Below are positions 8,834 to 20,457 of a stretch of 64,000 nt of DNA, one piece after another. A program made the position numbers and the translations under genes. The notes under the pieces are model-generated. The model did not search any database, was not told the origin of the DNA, and was given only the letters and a program-made list of their open reading frames with translations. The first letter of the stretch is position 1, and the number at the start of each line of letters is the position of its first letter. Source of the DNA: Candidatus Dechloromonas phosphorivorans (lineage in GTDB: Bacteria; Pseudomonadota; Gammaproteobacteria; Burkholderiales; Rhodocyclaceae); the NCBI GenBank assembly GCA_016714975.1, contig JADKBR010000001.1:124001-188000 (forward strand), in the 5' to 3' direction.

Positions 8834-9023
8834 ATATTGCGGTTCGCAAAGACCTCGCCGGCCCTGGTCTGGGTGATGGTGTTCACCGGTACCCGCGAAT
8901 CGGAGCAGCCGATCCACAGCACGGTCGGGTTCTGCTCGTGGCCGAGGTCGGTGAAGTAGTCCGGTTCTTCTCGAAAACCTCGGCGACGAAGCGCCGGTTG
9001 CCGTCGAGCAGCGTCCTGATCAT
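8806..9023 (-). pseudogene. Beta-class carbonic anhydrase remnant (frameshifted, 3' truncated)
   Basis: From the ATG at 9023, with GGAGGGGG just upstream, translation gives MIRTLLDGNRRFVAEVFEKN. A one-base loss near 8960 then shifts the frame, and the next frame continues DYFTDLGHEQNPTVLWIGCSDSR as in beta-carbonic anhydrases. The zinc-site Cys-x-Asp-x-Arg motif (CSDSRVP) and GEVFANRNI are intact. Right after RNI the sequence diverges and stops at 8806, so the His-x-x-Cys zinc ligands and the catalytic C-terminal two thirds are missing. The break point falls inside the 3' end of the convergent ParB-like gene. A functional product is not expected. Confidence 0.85.
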
Positions 9024-9101
9024 TGCCCCCTCCAGCATTCAGTTCTAATGGCCGGCAAGAGGTCACGGTAAAATCGCAATTCCAATCGATTGCGAGCAGT
9101 C

Positions 9102-9833
9102 ATGTCCTCACGCCTGATCCACGGCTTTCACGCCATCACCGCCAAGCTTCGTCACGACCCCGATGCCGTCAAGGAAATCTTCGTCGATGTTGCCCGCCAC
9201 GATGCGCGCGCCCGCGATCTGCTCGCGCATGCGGAGTTGCAGGGAGTCAAGGTGGTTGCCGGCGACAGCAGGCGCCTCGATGGCATGGTGCCGGGTGCGC
9301 GGCATCAGGGCGTCATCGCCCGCGTCGAGGGCGGGCGCCAGGTCGCGCATCTCGACGACGTTCTCGACACGCTCGAGGAGCCCGCTTTCCTGCTCGTGCT
9401 CGACGGCGTCACCGATCCGCGCAACCTCGGCGCCTGCCTGCGCGTCGCCGATGCCGCAGGCGTCCACGCGGTCATTGCGCCCAAGGACCGCTCAGCGGGA
9501 TTGACCGACGTCGCACTGAAGGCGGCCAGCGGCGCCGGCGAAACCATCCCCTACGTGCTGGTCACCAACCTTGCGCGGACGTTGCGTGAACTGAAGGAAC
9601 GCGACATCCATGTGATCGGCACCAGCGGCGACGCGGAATCCGATCTCTACGCGGCCGAGTGGCCGCAGGCGACGGCCTGGGTGCTCGGCGCCGAAGGCGA
9701 TGGCATGCGCCGCCTGACGCGCGAGAATTGCGACCAACTGGTGTGCATTCCGATGCATGGGACCGTGGAAAGTCTCAATGTCTCGGTCGCGGCCGGGGTT
9801 TGCCTGTTCGAGGCCAGACGTCGGCGCTCCTGA
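9102..9833 (+). CDS. rlmB: 23S rRNA (guanosine-2'-O)-methyltransferase RlmB
   Basis: 243 residues from the ATG at 9102; an upstream in-frame TTG adds only four residues. It is a SpoU-type (SPOUT) methyltransferase: an N-terminal substrate-binding domain (SRLIHGFHAI, then HQGVIARVE), then the knotted catalytic domain with LVLDGVTDPRNLGACLRVADAAG, VLGAEGDGMRRLTRE and IPMHGTVESLNVSVA. These are the three family motifs that bind S-adenosylmethionine. RlmB methylates G2251 of 23S rRNA in the peptidyl-transferase P loop. Length and motifs match the E. coli enzyme. The next gene starts 19 bases downstream on the same strand. Confidence 0.95.
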   Translation: MSSRLIHGFHAITAKLRHDPDAVKEIFVDVARHDARARDLLAHAELQGVKVVAGDSRRLDGMVPGARHQGVIARVEGGRQVAHLDDVLDTLEEPAFLLVLDGVTDPRNLGACLRVADAAGVHAVIAPKDRSAGLTDVALKAASGAGETIPYVLVTNLARTLRELKERDIHVIGTSGDAESDLYAAEWPQATAWVLGAEGDGMRRLTRENCDQLVCIPMHGTVESLNVSVAAGVCLFEARRRRS

Positions 9834-9852
9834 GGCTACGGTCACCCCGCCA

Positions 9853-10722
9853 ATGACACATCGCCGCGCCGTGGCGCTGATGGTCCTCGTTACGCTGCTA
9901 TGGAGCATCGCCGGCGTCGTGACGCGGCATCTCGATGCGGCGCGCAGCTTCGAGGTCACTTTCTGGCGCAGCCTGTTCAATGCGTTGGCGCTGGCCGTTG
10001 GCCTGACCGCCCTGCGCGGACCGGCGCTGTGGTCTGGCCTGCTGCGCTCCAGCCGCGTGCTGTGGGCCTCCGGGCTCTGCTGGGCCGTGATGTTCACCGC
10101 CTTCATGGTTTCCCTGACGCTGACGACAGTGGCCAACGTTCTGGTGACGATGGCCATCGGGCCGATGATGACGGCGATCTTCTCGCGAATCTTTCTCGGC
10201 AAGCATCTGCCGTTGCGCACCTGGCTGGCTATCCTTGCCGCAGGCGCGGGGATTTCCTGGATGTTCGGCGCGGAAGCCGGCAATGGCGCCTCTCTGCTCG
10301 GGTCGCTGGTCGCTTGCGCCGTGCCGCTGGCCGGTGCCGCCAACTGGACGTTGCTGCAACGGGCCGGGGAATTCGGCGCGCAGGGGCCGGACATGTTGCC
10401 GGCGGTGCTGCTGGGCGCCCTGATCTCGGCGGCGGTGACCCTGCCGCTGGCCTGGCCGCTGCAGGCCTCGACGCACGATCTCGGCCTGCTGGCGCTGCTC
10501 GGTTGCGTGCAACTGGCACTCCCCTGCCTGCTGGTGGTCCGCCTGAGCCGGCAACTGCCGGCGCCGGAGATCGCTCTGCTCGCCCTGCTCGAAGTGGTCT
10601 TCGGGGTCGCCTGGGCGTGGCTGTGGGCCGGTGAGCGCCTGTCGTCGAACGTCTTGTTGGGAGGCGCGCTGGTGCTCGGGGCGCTGGTCGCCAACGAGGC
10701 ATTTGCGCGGCGGCTGCGGTGA
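9853..10722 (+). CDS. EamA/DMT-family transporter
   Basis: 289 residues from the ATG at 9853. An in-frame start at 9757 lies inside rlmB and adds nonfamily sequence. The protein has about ten membrane segments in two EamA repeats, beginning VALMVLVTLLWSIAGVVTRH and with the second repeat from about residue 145. This is the drug/metabolite transporter superfamily, whose members export amino acids, nucleosides or other small molecules. The substrate is not predictable here. It is close behind rlmB and may be co-transcribed with it. Confidence 0.88.
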   Translation: MTHRRAVALMVLVTLLWSIAGVVTRHLDAARSFEVTFWRSLFNALALAVGLTALRGPALWSGLLRSSRVLWASGLCWAVMFTAFMVSLTLTTVANVLVTMAIGPMMTAIFSRIFLGKHLPLRTWLAILAAGAGISWMFGAEAGNGASLLGSLVACAVPLAGAANWTLLQRAGEFGAQGPDMLPAVLLGALISAAVTLPLAWPLQASTHDLGLLALLGCVQLALPCLLVVRLSRQLPAPEIALLALLEVVFGVAWAWLWAGERLSSNVLLGGALVLGALVANEAFARRLR

Positions 10723-10812
10723 ACAGATGAAATCAGCCGAAAACCGACTTTCGCCAAAGCGCCCGCCAGCGAAGCGCTACAATGGCCTGCCCATTTTTCC
10801 CGTGCTCTCCCT

Positions 10813-11217
10813 GTGAGCCCCAGCCTGACCATCCCGCCCGAAGAAGTCGAAATCACCGCGATCCGTGCGCAAGGCGCCGGCGGGCAGAACGTCAATAAGG
10901 TGTCCAACGCAGTGCATCTGCGCTTCGACATCGCCGCCTCGTCGCTGCCGGAGGAAATTCGCCAGCGCCTGGCAAAGCTAGGCGACCGCCGTATCAGCAA
11001 GGACGGCGTGGTGATCATCAAGGCGCAGAAGTTCAGCAGTCTCGAGAAGAATCGCGGCGAGGCCTTGCGCCGACTGCAGGAGCTGATTGCCGGCGTCGCC
11101 AAGTTGCCACGAAGACGCCGACCGACCCGGCCGACCCGAAGCTCCGTTGCCAAGCGCCTGGAAAGCAAGGCGCGGCGCGCTGCACTGAAGGCCGGGCGGC
11201 GTACGGTTGGCGAGTAA
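10813..11217 (+). CDS. arfB: Alternative ribosome-rescue peptidyl-tRNA hydrolase ArfB
   Basis: 134 residues from a GTG at 10813. The release-factor-like catalytic motif GGQ is at residues 23-25 (AQGAGGQNVNKVSNAVHLRF). The C-terminal tail from about 100 is strongly basic (PRRRRPTRPTRSS, KRLESKARRAALKAGRR), as needed to enter the empty mRNA channel of stalled ribosomes. ArfB (YaeJ) hydrolyses peptidyl-tRNA on ribosomes stalled without a stop codon. Length matches the family. Confidence 0.93.
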   Translation: MSPSLTIPPEEVEITAIRAQGAGGQNVNKVSNAVHLRFDIAASSLPEEIRQRLAKLGDRRISKDGVVIIKAQKFSSLEKNRGEALRRLQELIAGVAKLPRRRRPTRPTRSSVAKRLESKARRAALKAGRRTVGE

Positions 11218-11265
11218 GCCATGCGCGAATCTGGCGTTCAGACTCGCGCATCGGAGCCATAGCTC

Positions 11266-12603
11266 ATGACCTTCGCCCAACTCTGCCTCAGCGCCCCATT
11301 GCTCCAGACACTCGCGACACTTGGCTACCGGACTCCCACGCCCGTTCAGGTGCAGGCGATTCCGGCCATACTGGCCGGCCGCGACCTGATGGCGGCAGCC
11401 CAGACCGGCACCGGCAAGACCGCTGGATTCGCCCTGCCGCTCCTGCAAAGACTTGCCGCTGAAGGGCCGCCGGTCAGCAGCAATTGCGTTCGCGCCCTGG
11501 TCCTGGTGCCCACCCGCGAACTCGCTGAGCAAGTCTGCCAGAGCATCTGCGCCTATGGCCGGAACCTGCCGCTGCGAACCTGCCCGGTTTACGGCGGGGT
11601 CAGTATCAATCCGCAGATGATGAAGTTGCGCAAGGGCATGGATATCGTGGTCGCCACGCCCGGCCGCCTGCTCGACCTGCATCGCCAGAATGCGCTCAAG
11701 TTTGGCCAGCTCCGGACTCTCGTTCTGGACGAAGCCGACCGCATGCTCGACCTGGGGTTTGCGCAGGAACTCGATGCCATCTTTACCGTGCTGCCGCGGC
11801 GCCGGCAGACCCTTCTGTTCTCGGCGACTTTTGCCGACGCCATTCGTGCGATGGCGGGGGCGATTCTGAACAATCCGGTCATTGTCGAAACCAGCCCCCG
11901 AAATGTTGCGGCGAGCAGCGTCAAGCAGTCGGTGATTCCGGTCGACAAGCGGCGCAAGCCGGAACTGTTCTGTCATCTGCTGAAGAGCAGGCGCTGGGGT
12001 CAGGTGCTGGTCTTCGTGAAAACCCGCAAGGGCGTTGAAGATCTGGTCGGAACCCTGCTCGCGCACGGAATCAGTGCCGACTCGATCCATGGCGACAAGC
12101 CCCAGCCGGCACGTTTGCGGGCACTGGAGCGCTTCAAGGGGGCCGAGATACAGGTTCTGGTGGCAACCGACGTGGCAGCACGCGGGCTCGATATTCACGA
12201 CCTGCCCGAGGTCATCAACTTCGATCTGCCGATCGTGGCGCAGGATTACATCCACCGCATCGGCCGCACCGGCCGCGCCGGGGCAAGCGGCGAAGCCATT
12301 TCCCTGGTCTGTGCCGACGAGGCCCCCCAACTCGCCGCCATCGAAACCCTGACCGGGCAGAAGCTGACGAGGATCGAGGAGGAAGGTTTCACGCCCGACC
12401 ATCGAGTGCCAGTAACCGGCACTGCCGGACAACTACTCAAGAAACCGAAGAAACCCAAGACCCCAGGGGTTGCGGTCAACACTTCCGGCCAGTCCGTGGC
12501 GACGAGGAAGGTCCGGGCTTCCCCGCCAAAGCCGGGTGCGGCGCACACTGAAGTGGCGAGAAGCCGTGGCCGGAGACCGCCGGCGAAGGTCCGTCCACAC
12601 TGA
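11266..12603 (+). CDS. rhlE: DEAD-box RNA helicase, RhlE-like
   Basis: 445 residues. All superfamily 2 DEAD-box motifs are present in order: Q motif (YRTPTPVQVQAIP), Walker A AQTGTGKT, PTRELAEQ, TPGRL, DEAD in LDEADRMLD, FSATF, VATDVAARGLDIHD and HRIGRTGRAG. The last 60 or so residues are basic, proline-rich and low-complexity, typical of RNA-binding tails in RhlE proteins. It probably remodels RNA in ribosome assembly or mRNA decay. A second RhlE-type helicase lies at 33342. The start follows arfB by 48 bases. Confidence 0.92.
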   Translation: MTFAQLCLSAPLLQTLATLGYRTPTPVQVQAIPAILAGRDLMAAAQTGTGKTAGFALPLLQRLAAEGPPVSSNCVRALVLVPTRELAEQVCQSICAYGRNLPLRTCPVYGGVSINPQMMKLRKGMDIVVATPGRLLDLHRQNALKFGQLRTLVLDEADRMLDLGFAQELDAIFTVLPRRRQTLLFSATFADAIRAMAGAILNNPVIVETSPRNVAASSVKQSVIPVDKRRKPELFCHLLKSRRWGQVLVFVKTRKGVEDLVGTLLAHGISADSIHGDKPQPARLRALERFKGAEIQVLVATDVAARGLDIHDLPEVINFDLPIVAQDYIHRIGRTGRAGASGEAISLVCADEAPQLAAIETLTGQKLTRIEEEGFTPDHRVPVTGTAGQLLKKPKKPKTPGVAVNTSGQSVATRKVRASPPKPGAAHTEVARSRGRRPPAKVRPH

Positions 12604-12620
12604 CGCGGCACATCGCAGCC

Positions 12621-12648
12621 CTTGAAACCTGGATAAACGCCCCCAGAT
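12621..12648 (+). promoter_or_regulatory. Sigma-32 heat-shock promoter of grpE-dnaK-dnaJ
   Basis: The -35 element CTTGAAA (12621-12627), a 13-base spacer and the -10 element CCCCAGAT (12641-12648) closely match the E. coli sigma-32 consensus CTTGAAA-N11-16-CCCCATNT. It lies between the helicase stop and grpE, so the chaperone operon likely has its own heat-inducible start about 20 bases before the grpE ATG. Confidence 0.8.
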
Positions 12649-12677
12649 GGGTCCACAGCTTTTTTGGAGAACCGCTC

Positions 12678-13235
12678 ATGTCCAGCCCCGAAAATACCGA
12701 GGAACCTTTGCTCACCAGCGAACCCACAGTCGAGCCGCCCCCCGAGCCGGCGCCCGGGGAACACACGGACACCTTGCCCAGCATCGAGGAACAGTTCCGC
12801 CAGCTTGAGCTCCAGGCTGCCGAGCATCATGATGCATGGCTGCGCGCCAAGGCGGAAGGCGAGAACATCCGTCGCCGCGCCCAGGAAGATATTTCCAAGG
12901 CGCACAAGTTCGCTGTCGAGAAGTTTGCCGGCGAACTGCTGGCCGTCAAGGACAGCCTCGAAGCCGCGCTGGCCGCCCCCGAACAGACGGCCGAGAGCTT
13001 CAAGGCCGGCGTCGAGCTGACCCTGAAGCAACTGGTTTCCGCCTTCGAGAAGAACGCGCTGAACGAGGTCAATCCTGCCGGCGAGAAGTTCAACCCGCAC
13101 CGGCACCAGGCCATCGCCATGGTCGATTCCGATCAGGAGCCCAATACCGTCGTCACCGTTCTGCAGAAGGGTTACCTGATCGCCGAGCGTGTGCTGCGCC
13201 CGGCGCTGGTCATGGTCGCCAAACCAAAGTCTTGA
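12678..13235 (+). CDS. grpE: Nucleotide exchange factor GrpE
   Basis: 185 residues. An acidic, proline-rich N-terminus (residues 1-40) leads into a long coiled-coil helix (EEQFRQLELQAAEHHDAWL, then KAEGENIRRRAQEDI) and the beta-domain with NPHRHQAIAMVDSDQEPNTV and VLQKGYLIAERVLRPALV, the GrpE signature. It dimerises and releases ADP from DnaK. It is the first gene of grpE-dnaK-dnaJ, starts after GGAG and has a sigma-32 promoter just upstream. Confidence 0.96.
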   Translation: MSSPENTEEPLLTSEPTVEPPPEPAPGEHTDTLPSIEEQFRQLELQAAEHHDAWLRAKAEGENIRRRAQEDISKAHKFAVEKFAGELLAVKDSLEAALAAPEQTAESFKAGVELTLKQLVSAFEKNALNEVNPAGEKFNPHRHQAIAMVDSDQEPNTVVTVLQKGYLIAERVLRPALVMVAKPKS

Positions 13236-13300
13236 AATCCGGGGCAATGCCCCCAAATCCCGAACATCACAGTCATTCGCATTCAGCAAAGGAACAGAAC

Positions 13301-15226
<1,926 letters not shown>

Positions 15227-15242
15227 TCCAACCTCTCAGCAC

Positions 15243-15281
15243 GGCGCCGAGCCTGCGGATACCTTCCGCCGGATCGGCGCC
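15243..15281 (+). other. Hairpin in the dnaK-dnaJ spacer
   Basis: GGCGCCGA (15243-15250) pairs perfectly with TCGGCGCC (15274-15281), with an inner GCGGA/TCCGC stem. Only TTTGT follows, so it is a poor terminator. It may stabilise the upstream message or lower dnaJ expression relative to dnaK; that is inference. Confidence 0.5.
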
Positions 15282-15305
15282 TTTGTCACTTGACGGGTAG
15301 CAAAC

Positions 15306-16430
<1,125 letters not shown>

Positions 16431-16579
16431 GCCACTCACAGCCAAGTTGCTTGGCAACGCTCAGCCCCTGGCATTCTGAGCGGGCTGAAAACACTTGGCG
16501 TGCCTCAACCACCCCGGTTTCCGCTACTCCATTCATCTGTTAGACTCGGCAGACTGTCAAGGTTGGGGGGGCACGAAAA

Positions 16580-17719
16580 ATGCATTTCCTGAAACAACTG
16601 CTAGCGGTGGCAGCCATTGCCATGTCCGCGCCGGCCGGAGCCGAACCCGGTGTCACCGACAATACGATCACGCTGGGCATGTCGTCCCCGTTTTCGGGAC
16701 CGAACGGTGTCTATGGCCTCGACATGCGTCAGGTAATCGACAGCTATCTTGATCAGGTAAACAAGGGCGGCGGCGTCCATGGCCGCAAGATTTCCCTGAT
16801 TGCACTGGATGACGGCTACGAAACCGACCGTACCGTCGCCAACACAAAAACCCTGATCATCGACAAGAACGTCTTTGCACTCCTCGCCTTTTATGGCTCC
16901 AGCCCGACGACCGAAGCGATGAACAAGGTCTTCGGACCCGCCAGGGTGCCGCTGGTGGGAACGATTTCGGGTGCCGGAACACTGCGCGAACCGATTTCGC
17001 AGAACCCGAACAGCCGTTACATGTTCAACGTCCGGGCGAGCTATGCCGACGAGACCGAAGCGATCGTCAATGAACTGGTGTCGAGCGGTCTCAAGAACAT
17101 TGCAGTCTTCTATCAGAACGACGGTTTCGGGAAATCCGGTCTCGAGGGTGTGACGACGGCGCTGAAGAAACACAACCTTGCACCCTCGGTTGCCGCATCT
17201 GTCGAACGCAACTCGGTCGAGGTGGCAAGCGCCGTAGACGCCATCACCAAGGCCAACCCACAGGCCGTGATTATGGTGACGCTGTACAAGCCCACCGCAG
17301 CGTTCATCAAAGCCATGAAAGCTGCCGGCCAGGGCGCGTTATTCAGAACCCTGTCGCCAGTCGGCACCGAGCAACTGGTCAAGGAGTTGGGCGCCGATGC
17401 CCGCGGCATCGTGATTTCGCAGGTTATGCCGTACCCATGGAACGACATTGTCCCGATGGTTCGCGACTACCAGAAACTGATCGGCAACAAGGCCAACTCG
17501 TCTTACTACGGGATAGAGGCCTATGCCATGGCACGCATCACGGTCGACGCACTGCGTAAGGCTGGCAAGGACCCGACCCGCGAGAAGTTCATGGCAGCTC
17601 TCGAAGGCATGAATTCCGACCTGGGCGGCTTTCGTGTCGCCTTCAGCGGCAGCAACCGCCAAGGTTCGCGTTTCGTCGAGATGACCGTGGTCGGGCCGGG
17701 AGGCAAGATCCTCAAGTAA
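16580..17719 (+). CDS. ABC transporter periplasmic binding protein (branched-chain amino acid type)
   Basis: 379 residues. A signal peptide of about 21 residues (ends SAPAGA) directs it to the periplasm. The mature part fits the type I periplasmic binding fold (Peripla_BP_6/LivJ-like): ITLGMSSPFSGPNGVYG, LIALDDGYETDRTVANTK, and a middle domain with NIAVFYQNDGFGKSGLEG. Ligands in this family include branched-chain amino acids, amides, urea and aromatic acids, so the substrate is open. No permease or ATPase gene is adjacent, making it an orphan binding protein. The start follows a run of seven G residues. A strong bidirectional terminator follows. Confidence 0.88.
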   Translation: MHFLKQLLAVAAIAMSAPAGAEPGVTDNTITLGMSSPFSGPNGVYGLDMRQVIDSYLDQVNKGGGVHGRKISLIALDDGYETDRTVANTKTLIIDKNVFALLAFYGSSPTTEAMNKVFGPARVPLVGTISGAGTLREPISQNPNSRYMFNVRASYADETEAIVNELVSSGLKNIAVFYQNDGFGKSGLEGVTTALKKHNLAPSVAASVERNSVEVASAVDAITKANPQAVIMVTLYKPTAAFIKAMKAAGQGALFRTLSPVGTEQLVKELGADARGIVISQVMPYPWNDIVPMVRDYQKLIGNKANSSYYGIEAYAMARITVDALRKAGKDPTREKFMAALEGMNSDLGGFRVAFSGSNRQGSRFVEMTVVGPGGKILK

Positions 17720-17740
17720 CCACAGCCGCGGTCAACATTC

Positions 17741-17770
17741 GAAAACGGCCTGTTCTCACAGGCCGTTTTC
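17741..17770. terminator. Bidirectional terminator between binding protein and cysS
   Basis: A 13-base perfect stem, GAAAACGGCCTGT (17741-17753) with its complement at 17758-17770, and a TCTC loop. The T-rich arm on either strand gives a terminator in both directions, fitting the two convergent genes. Confidence 0.85.
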
Positions 17771-17773
17771 ATG

Positions 17774-19147
17774 TCAGGCGCGCCGCCAGGCGGTTCCCTG
17801 CGGGTTGTCATCGAGGACGATGCCGCCCGCCTTCAAGTCGTCGCGAATGCGATCGGCTTCGGCAAAATTGCGCGCCTTCTTGGCTGCCGCGCGGTTGGCA
17901 ATCAATGCTTCGATTGCCGCTTCGTCAAGTCCGCCGGCACTTGCGCCACGGCCGCGCAGATAGGCCAGAGGCTCACGGTCGAGCAGGCCGAGCACGCCGG
18001 CCAGCGCTTTCAGCAGGCCGGCCAGCTTCGGGCTGCGCTGCCGGTTCACCTCGCCCGCCAGTTCGAACAGCACGGAAATCGCACCGTGCGAATCGAAATC
18101 CTCGTTCATCGCCGCCGCGAAGCGCGCTGCGAAATCGCCGTTCCAATCGACGTCGACCGCAGCGGGCGGCACGTCGCGTAGCGCGAAGTAGAGGCCGTCC
18201 AGACTGCGCTTGGCATCATCCAGATGCGAGTCCGAGTAATTCAGCGCGCTGCGATAGTGGACGCGCAGGATGAAAAAGCGCACCACCTCGGGGTCGTAGC
18301 GTTTCAGCACGTCGCGGATGGTGAAGAAATTGCCAAGCGACTTCGACATTTTCTCGTTGTCGACGCGAACGAAGCCATTGTGCATCCAGTAATTGACAAA
18401 GGAGCACTGGTACGCCCCTTCCGACTGGGCGATTTCGTTCTCGTGGTGCGGAAACTGCAAGTCCTGCCCACCCCCATGGATGTCGAAATGCTGCCCGAGC
18501 AGCTTCGAACTCATCGCAGAACACTCGATGTGCCAGCCCGGACGCCCCTCACCCCACGGTGACGGCCATGCTGGCTCGCCCGCCTTGGCGCGCTTCCAGA
18601 GGACGAAATCGAGCGGATCCTGCTTCGCCGAGTCAACCTCCACCCGCTCGCCGGCGCGCAGATCGTCGAGCGACTTCCCGGACAGCTTGCCGTAGCCGGC
18701 GAACTTGCGCACCGCATAATTGACGTCGCCATCGCTCGCCTTGTACGCAAGCCCGCGCTCTTCGAGCAAGCCAATCAGGTGAAGCATTTCGGGCACGAAA
18801 TCGGTGGCACGCGGCTCATGATCGGGGCGCAGGACGCCGAGGGCATCGGCATCCTCATGCATGCAGGCGATGAAGCGGTTGGTCAGTTTCTGGATGGTCT
18901 CGCCGTTTTCGGCGGCGCGCCTGATGATCTTGTCGTCAATGTCGGTAATGTTGCGGACGTACGTTACGTCATAGCCGCTGGTCTTGAGCCAGCGATAGAC
19001 CATGTCGAAGATGATCATGACCCGGGCGTGGCCAAGGTGGCAATAGTCATAGACGGTCATCCCGCAGACGTACATGCGAACCTTGCCCGGTTCGATGGGC
19101 GTGAAGACCTGCTTTTCCCGTTTCAGGGAGTTATGGATTTTGAGCAT
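17774..19147 (-). CDS. cysS: Cysteine--tRNA ligase
   Basis: 457 residues from the ATG at 19147; the frame extends 34 codons further upstream without family sequence. It is a class I synthetase with the HIGH-type motif HLGH at residues 37-40, the zinc ligand Cys28 in YVCGMTVYD, further zinc ligands in GWHIECSAMS and HGGGQDLQFPHHENE, and the KMSKS loop (NEKMSKSLGNF). It charges tRNA-Cys with cysteine. The C-terminal anticodon-binding region is complete. It is divergent from the TPR gene, and its 3' end abuts a shared terminator. Confidence 0.97.
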   Translation of the reverse strand: MLKIHNSLKREKQVFTPIEPGKVRMYVCGMTVYDYCHLGHARVMIIFDMVYRWLKTSGYDVTYVRNITDIDDKIIRRAAENGETIQKLTNRFIACMHEDADALGVLRPDHEPRATDFVPEMLHLIGLLEERGLAYKASDGDVNYAVRKFAGYGKLSGKSLDDLRAGERVEVDSAKQDPLDFVLWKRAKAGEPAWPSPWGEGRPGWHIECSAMSSKLLGQHFDIHGGGQDLQFPHHENEIAQSEGAYQCSFVNYWMHNGFVRVDNEKMSKSLGNFFTIRDVLKRYDPEVVRFFILRVHYRSALNYSDSHLDDAKRSLDGLYFALRDVPPAAVDVDWNGDFAARFAAAMNEDFDSHGAISVLFELAGEVNRQRSPKLAGLLKALAGVLGLLDREPLAYLRGRGASAGGLDEAAIEALIANRAAAKKARNFAEADRIRDDLKAGGIVLDDNPQGTAWRRA

Positions 19148-19253
19148 GGGCGGGGGAATCTGCGACGTCGTCAGTCGTTCGTGAAGCTTGGGAATGGCTG
19201 GCGTTCTTGGTAGAATCGAACGATTGTAAACCTGCGCCGAGTATAGCATAGCG

Positions 19254-19856
19254 ATGTCTTCTGCCTCCCCGCCACAGCCTTGTCACCGGGCAACCCGAGT
19301 GCTTCGGGCCGCTATCCTCGGACTGGCGTTCGCTGTCAGCGCCCCACTCGTCGCCGACACCCTCGCCGATGCGCAAAAACAGATACGCCAGGGCAAATTC
19401 CCGCAGGCCTTGGCAACCCTCGATCTCTATCTCGAGACGTCGCCCAATGACGCTCAGGCCCGCTTTCTCAAGGGGGTCATCTACACCGAGACGGGCAAGA
19501 CCGACGAGGCGATCATCGTGTTTACCAAACTGACTCAAGATTACCCGGAATTTCCCGAGCCCTACAACAACCTCGCCGTCCTCTACGCCCGCCAAAAGCA
19601 GTACGAGAAAGCGCGCATGGCGCTCGAAATGGCGATTCAGGCACATCCCTCTTATGCAACCGCCTATGAAAACCTCGGCGACCTCTACGCCAGACAGGCC
19701 AGCGATGCCTATGGCAAGGCAGCTCAGCTTGACGGAGCGAGCAAGTCGGCAAAGACCAAGCAGGCCCTCTCACGCGAGTTGACAACCATGTCGCCGAAGG
19801 CAGGTGACAAGACAACGGCGGACTCCGCCGCTGCCAGGAAAGCGACCAATCAATAG
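19254..19856 (+). CDS. TPR-repeat periplasmic protein
   Basis: 200 residues. A signal-like N-terminus (LRAAILGLAFAVSAPLVADT) is followed by about three tetratricopeptide repeats: FPQALATLDLYLETSPNDAQ, TDEAIIVFTKLTQDYPEFPEP and YEKARMALEMAIQAHPSYATA. The tail from 160 is lysine/alanine-rich and low-complexity. TPRs mediate protein contacts; no enzymatic domain is seen. It heads a same-strand run TPR-ppiA-ppiB-lpxH-recQ, with 18 bases to ppiA. Its partner is unknown. Confidence 0.82.
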   Translation: MSSASPPQPCHRATRVLRAAILGLAFAVSAPLVADTLADAQKQIRQGKFPQALATLDLYLETSPNDAQARFLKGVIYTETGKTDEAIIVFTKLTQDYPEFPEPYNNLAVLYARQKQYEKARMALEMAIQAHPSYATAYENLGDLYARQASDAYGKAAQLDGASKSAKTKQALSRELTTMSPKAGDKTTADSAAARKATNQ

Positions 19857-19874
19857 TTATCCAGGAATCATGCA

Positions 19875-20447
19875 ATGATCAAATACCTCTCGACCCTGAC
19901 CGCCGGCCTACTCGTCGCGCTGTCCACCTGGGCGGTCCCGACTGTCGAAATCACCACCTCGCTCGGCAAGATCACGCTTGAGCTCAATGCCGACAAGTCG
20001 CCAAAGACGGTCGAGTCCTTCGTCTCCAACGCCAGGCAAGGCTTCTACGACGGCACCGTCTTCCATCGCGTCATCGACGGCTTCATGATCCAGGGTGGGG
20101 GCTTCAGCCCGGCTATGGAAGAAAAGAAGACGCTCACCCCGGCGCTTCAGAATGAAGCGACCAATGGTCTGAAGAACGACCGTGGCACGATCGCCATGGC
20201 GCGCATGCAGGATCCTCATTCTGCCCGCGTTCAGTTCTTCATCAACCTGAAGGACAACGAGTTTCTCAACCACAAGACGGCGACCGACCCGCGCGGCTTC
20301 GGCTATACCGTTTTCGGCAAGGTCACCCAAGGCATGGACGTTGTCGACAAGATCGCCAAGGTGCCGACCAGCAACGCCGGCCCGCACCAGAATGTGCCGA
20401 CCACCCCGGTGGTCATCCAGAGCGTCAAAATCATCTCCGAAAAATAG
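19875..20447 (+). CDS. ppiA: Periplasmic cyclophilin-type peptidyl-prolyl isomerase
   Basis: 190 residues. Signal peptide at 1-17 (LSTLTAGLLVALSTWA), then a cyclophilin domain: VEITTSLGKITLELNADKSP, VFHRVIDGFMIQGGGF, IAMARMQDPHSARVQFFINL and GYTVFGKVTQGMDVVD. The catalytic Arg is in FHRVI. It accelerates proline isomerisation in exported proteins. It is paired with a cytosolic paralogue 10 bases downstream; the two differ mainly by the signal peptide. Confidence 0.93.
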   Translation: MIKYLSTLTAGLLVALSTWAVPTVEITTSLGKITLELNADKSPKTVESFVSNARQGFYDGTVFHRVIDGFMIQGGGFSPAMEEKKTLTPALQNEATNGLKNDRGTIAMARMQDPHSARVQFFINLKDNEFLNHKTATDPRGFGYTVFGKVTQGMDVVDKIAKVPTSNAGPHQNVPTTPVVIQSVKIISEK

Positions 20448-20457
20448 GGACACCCAA

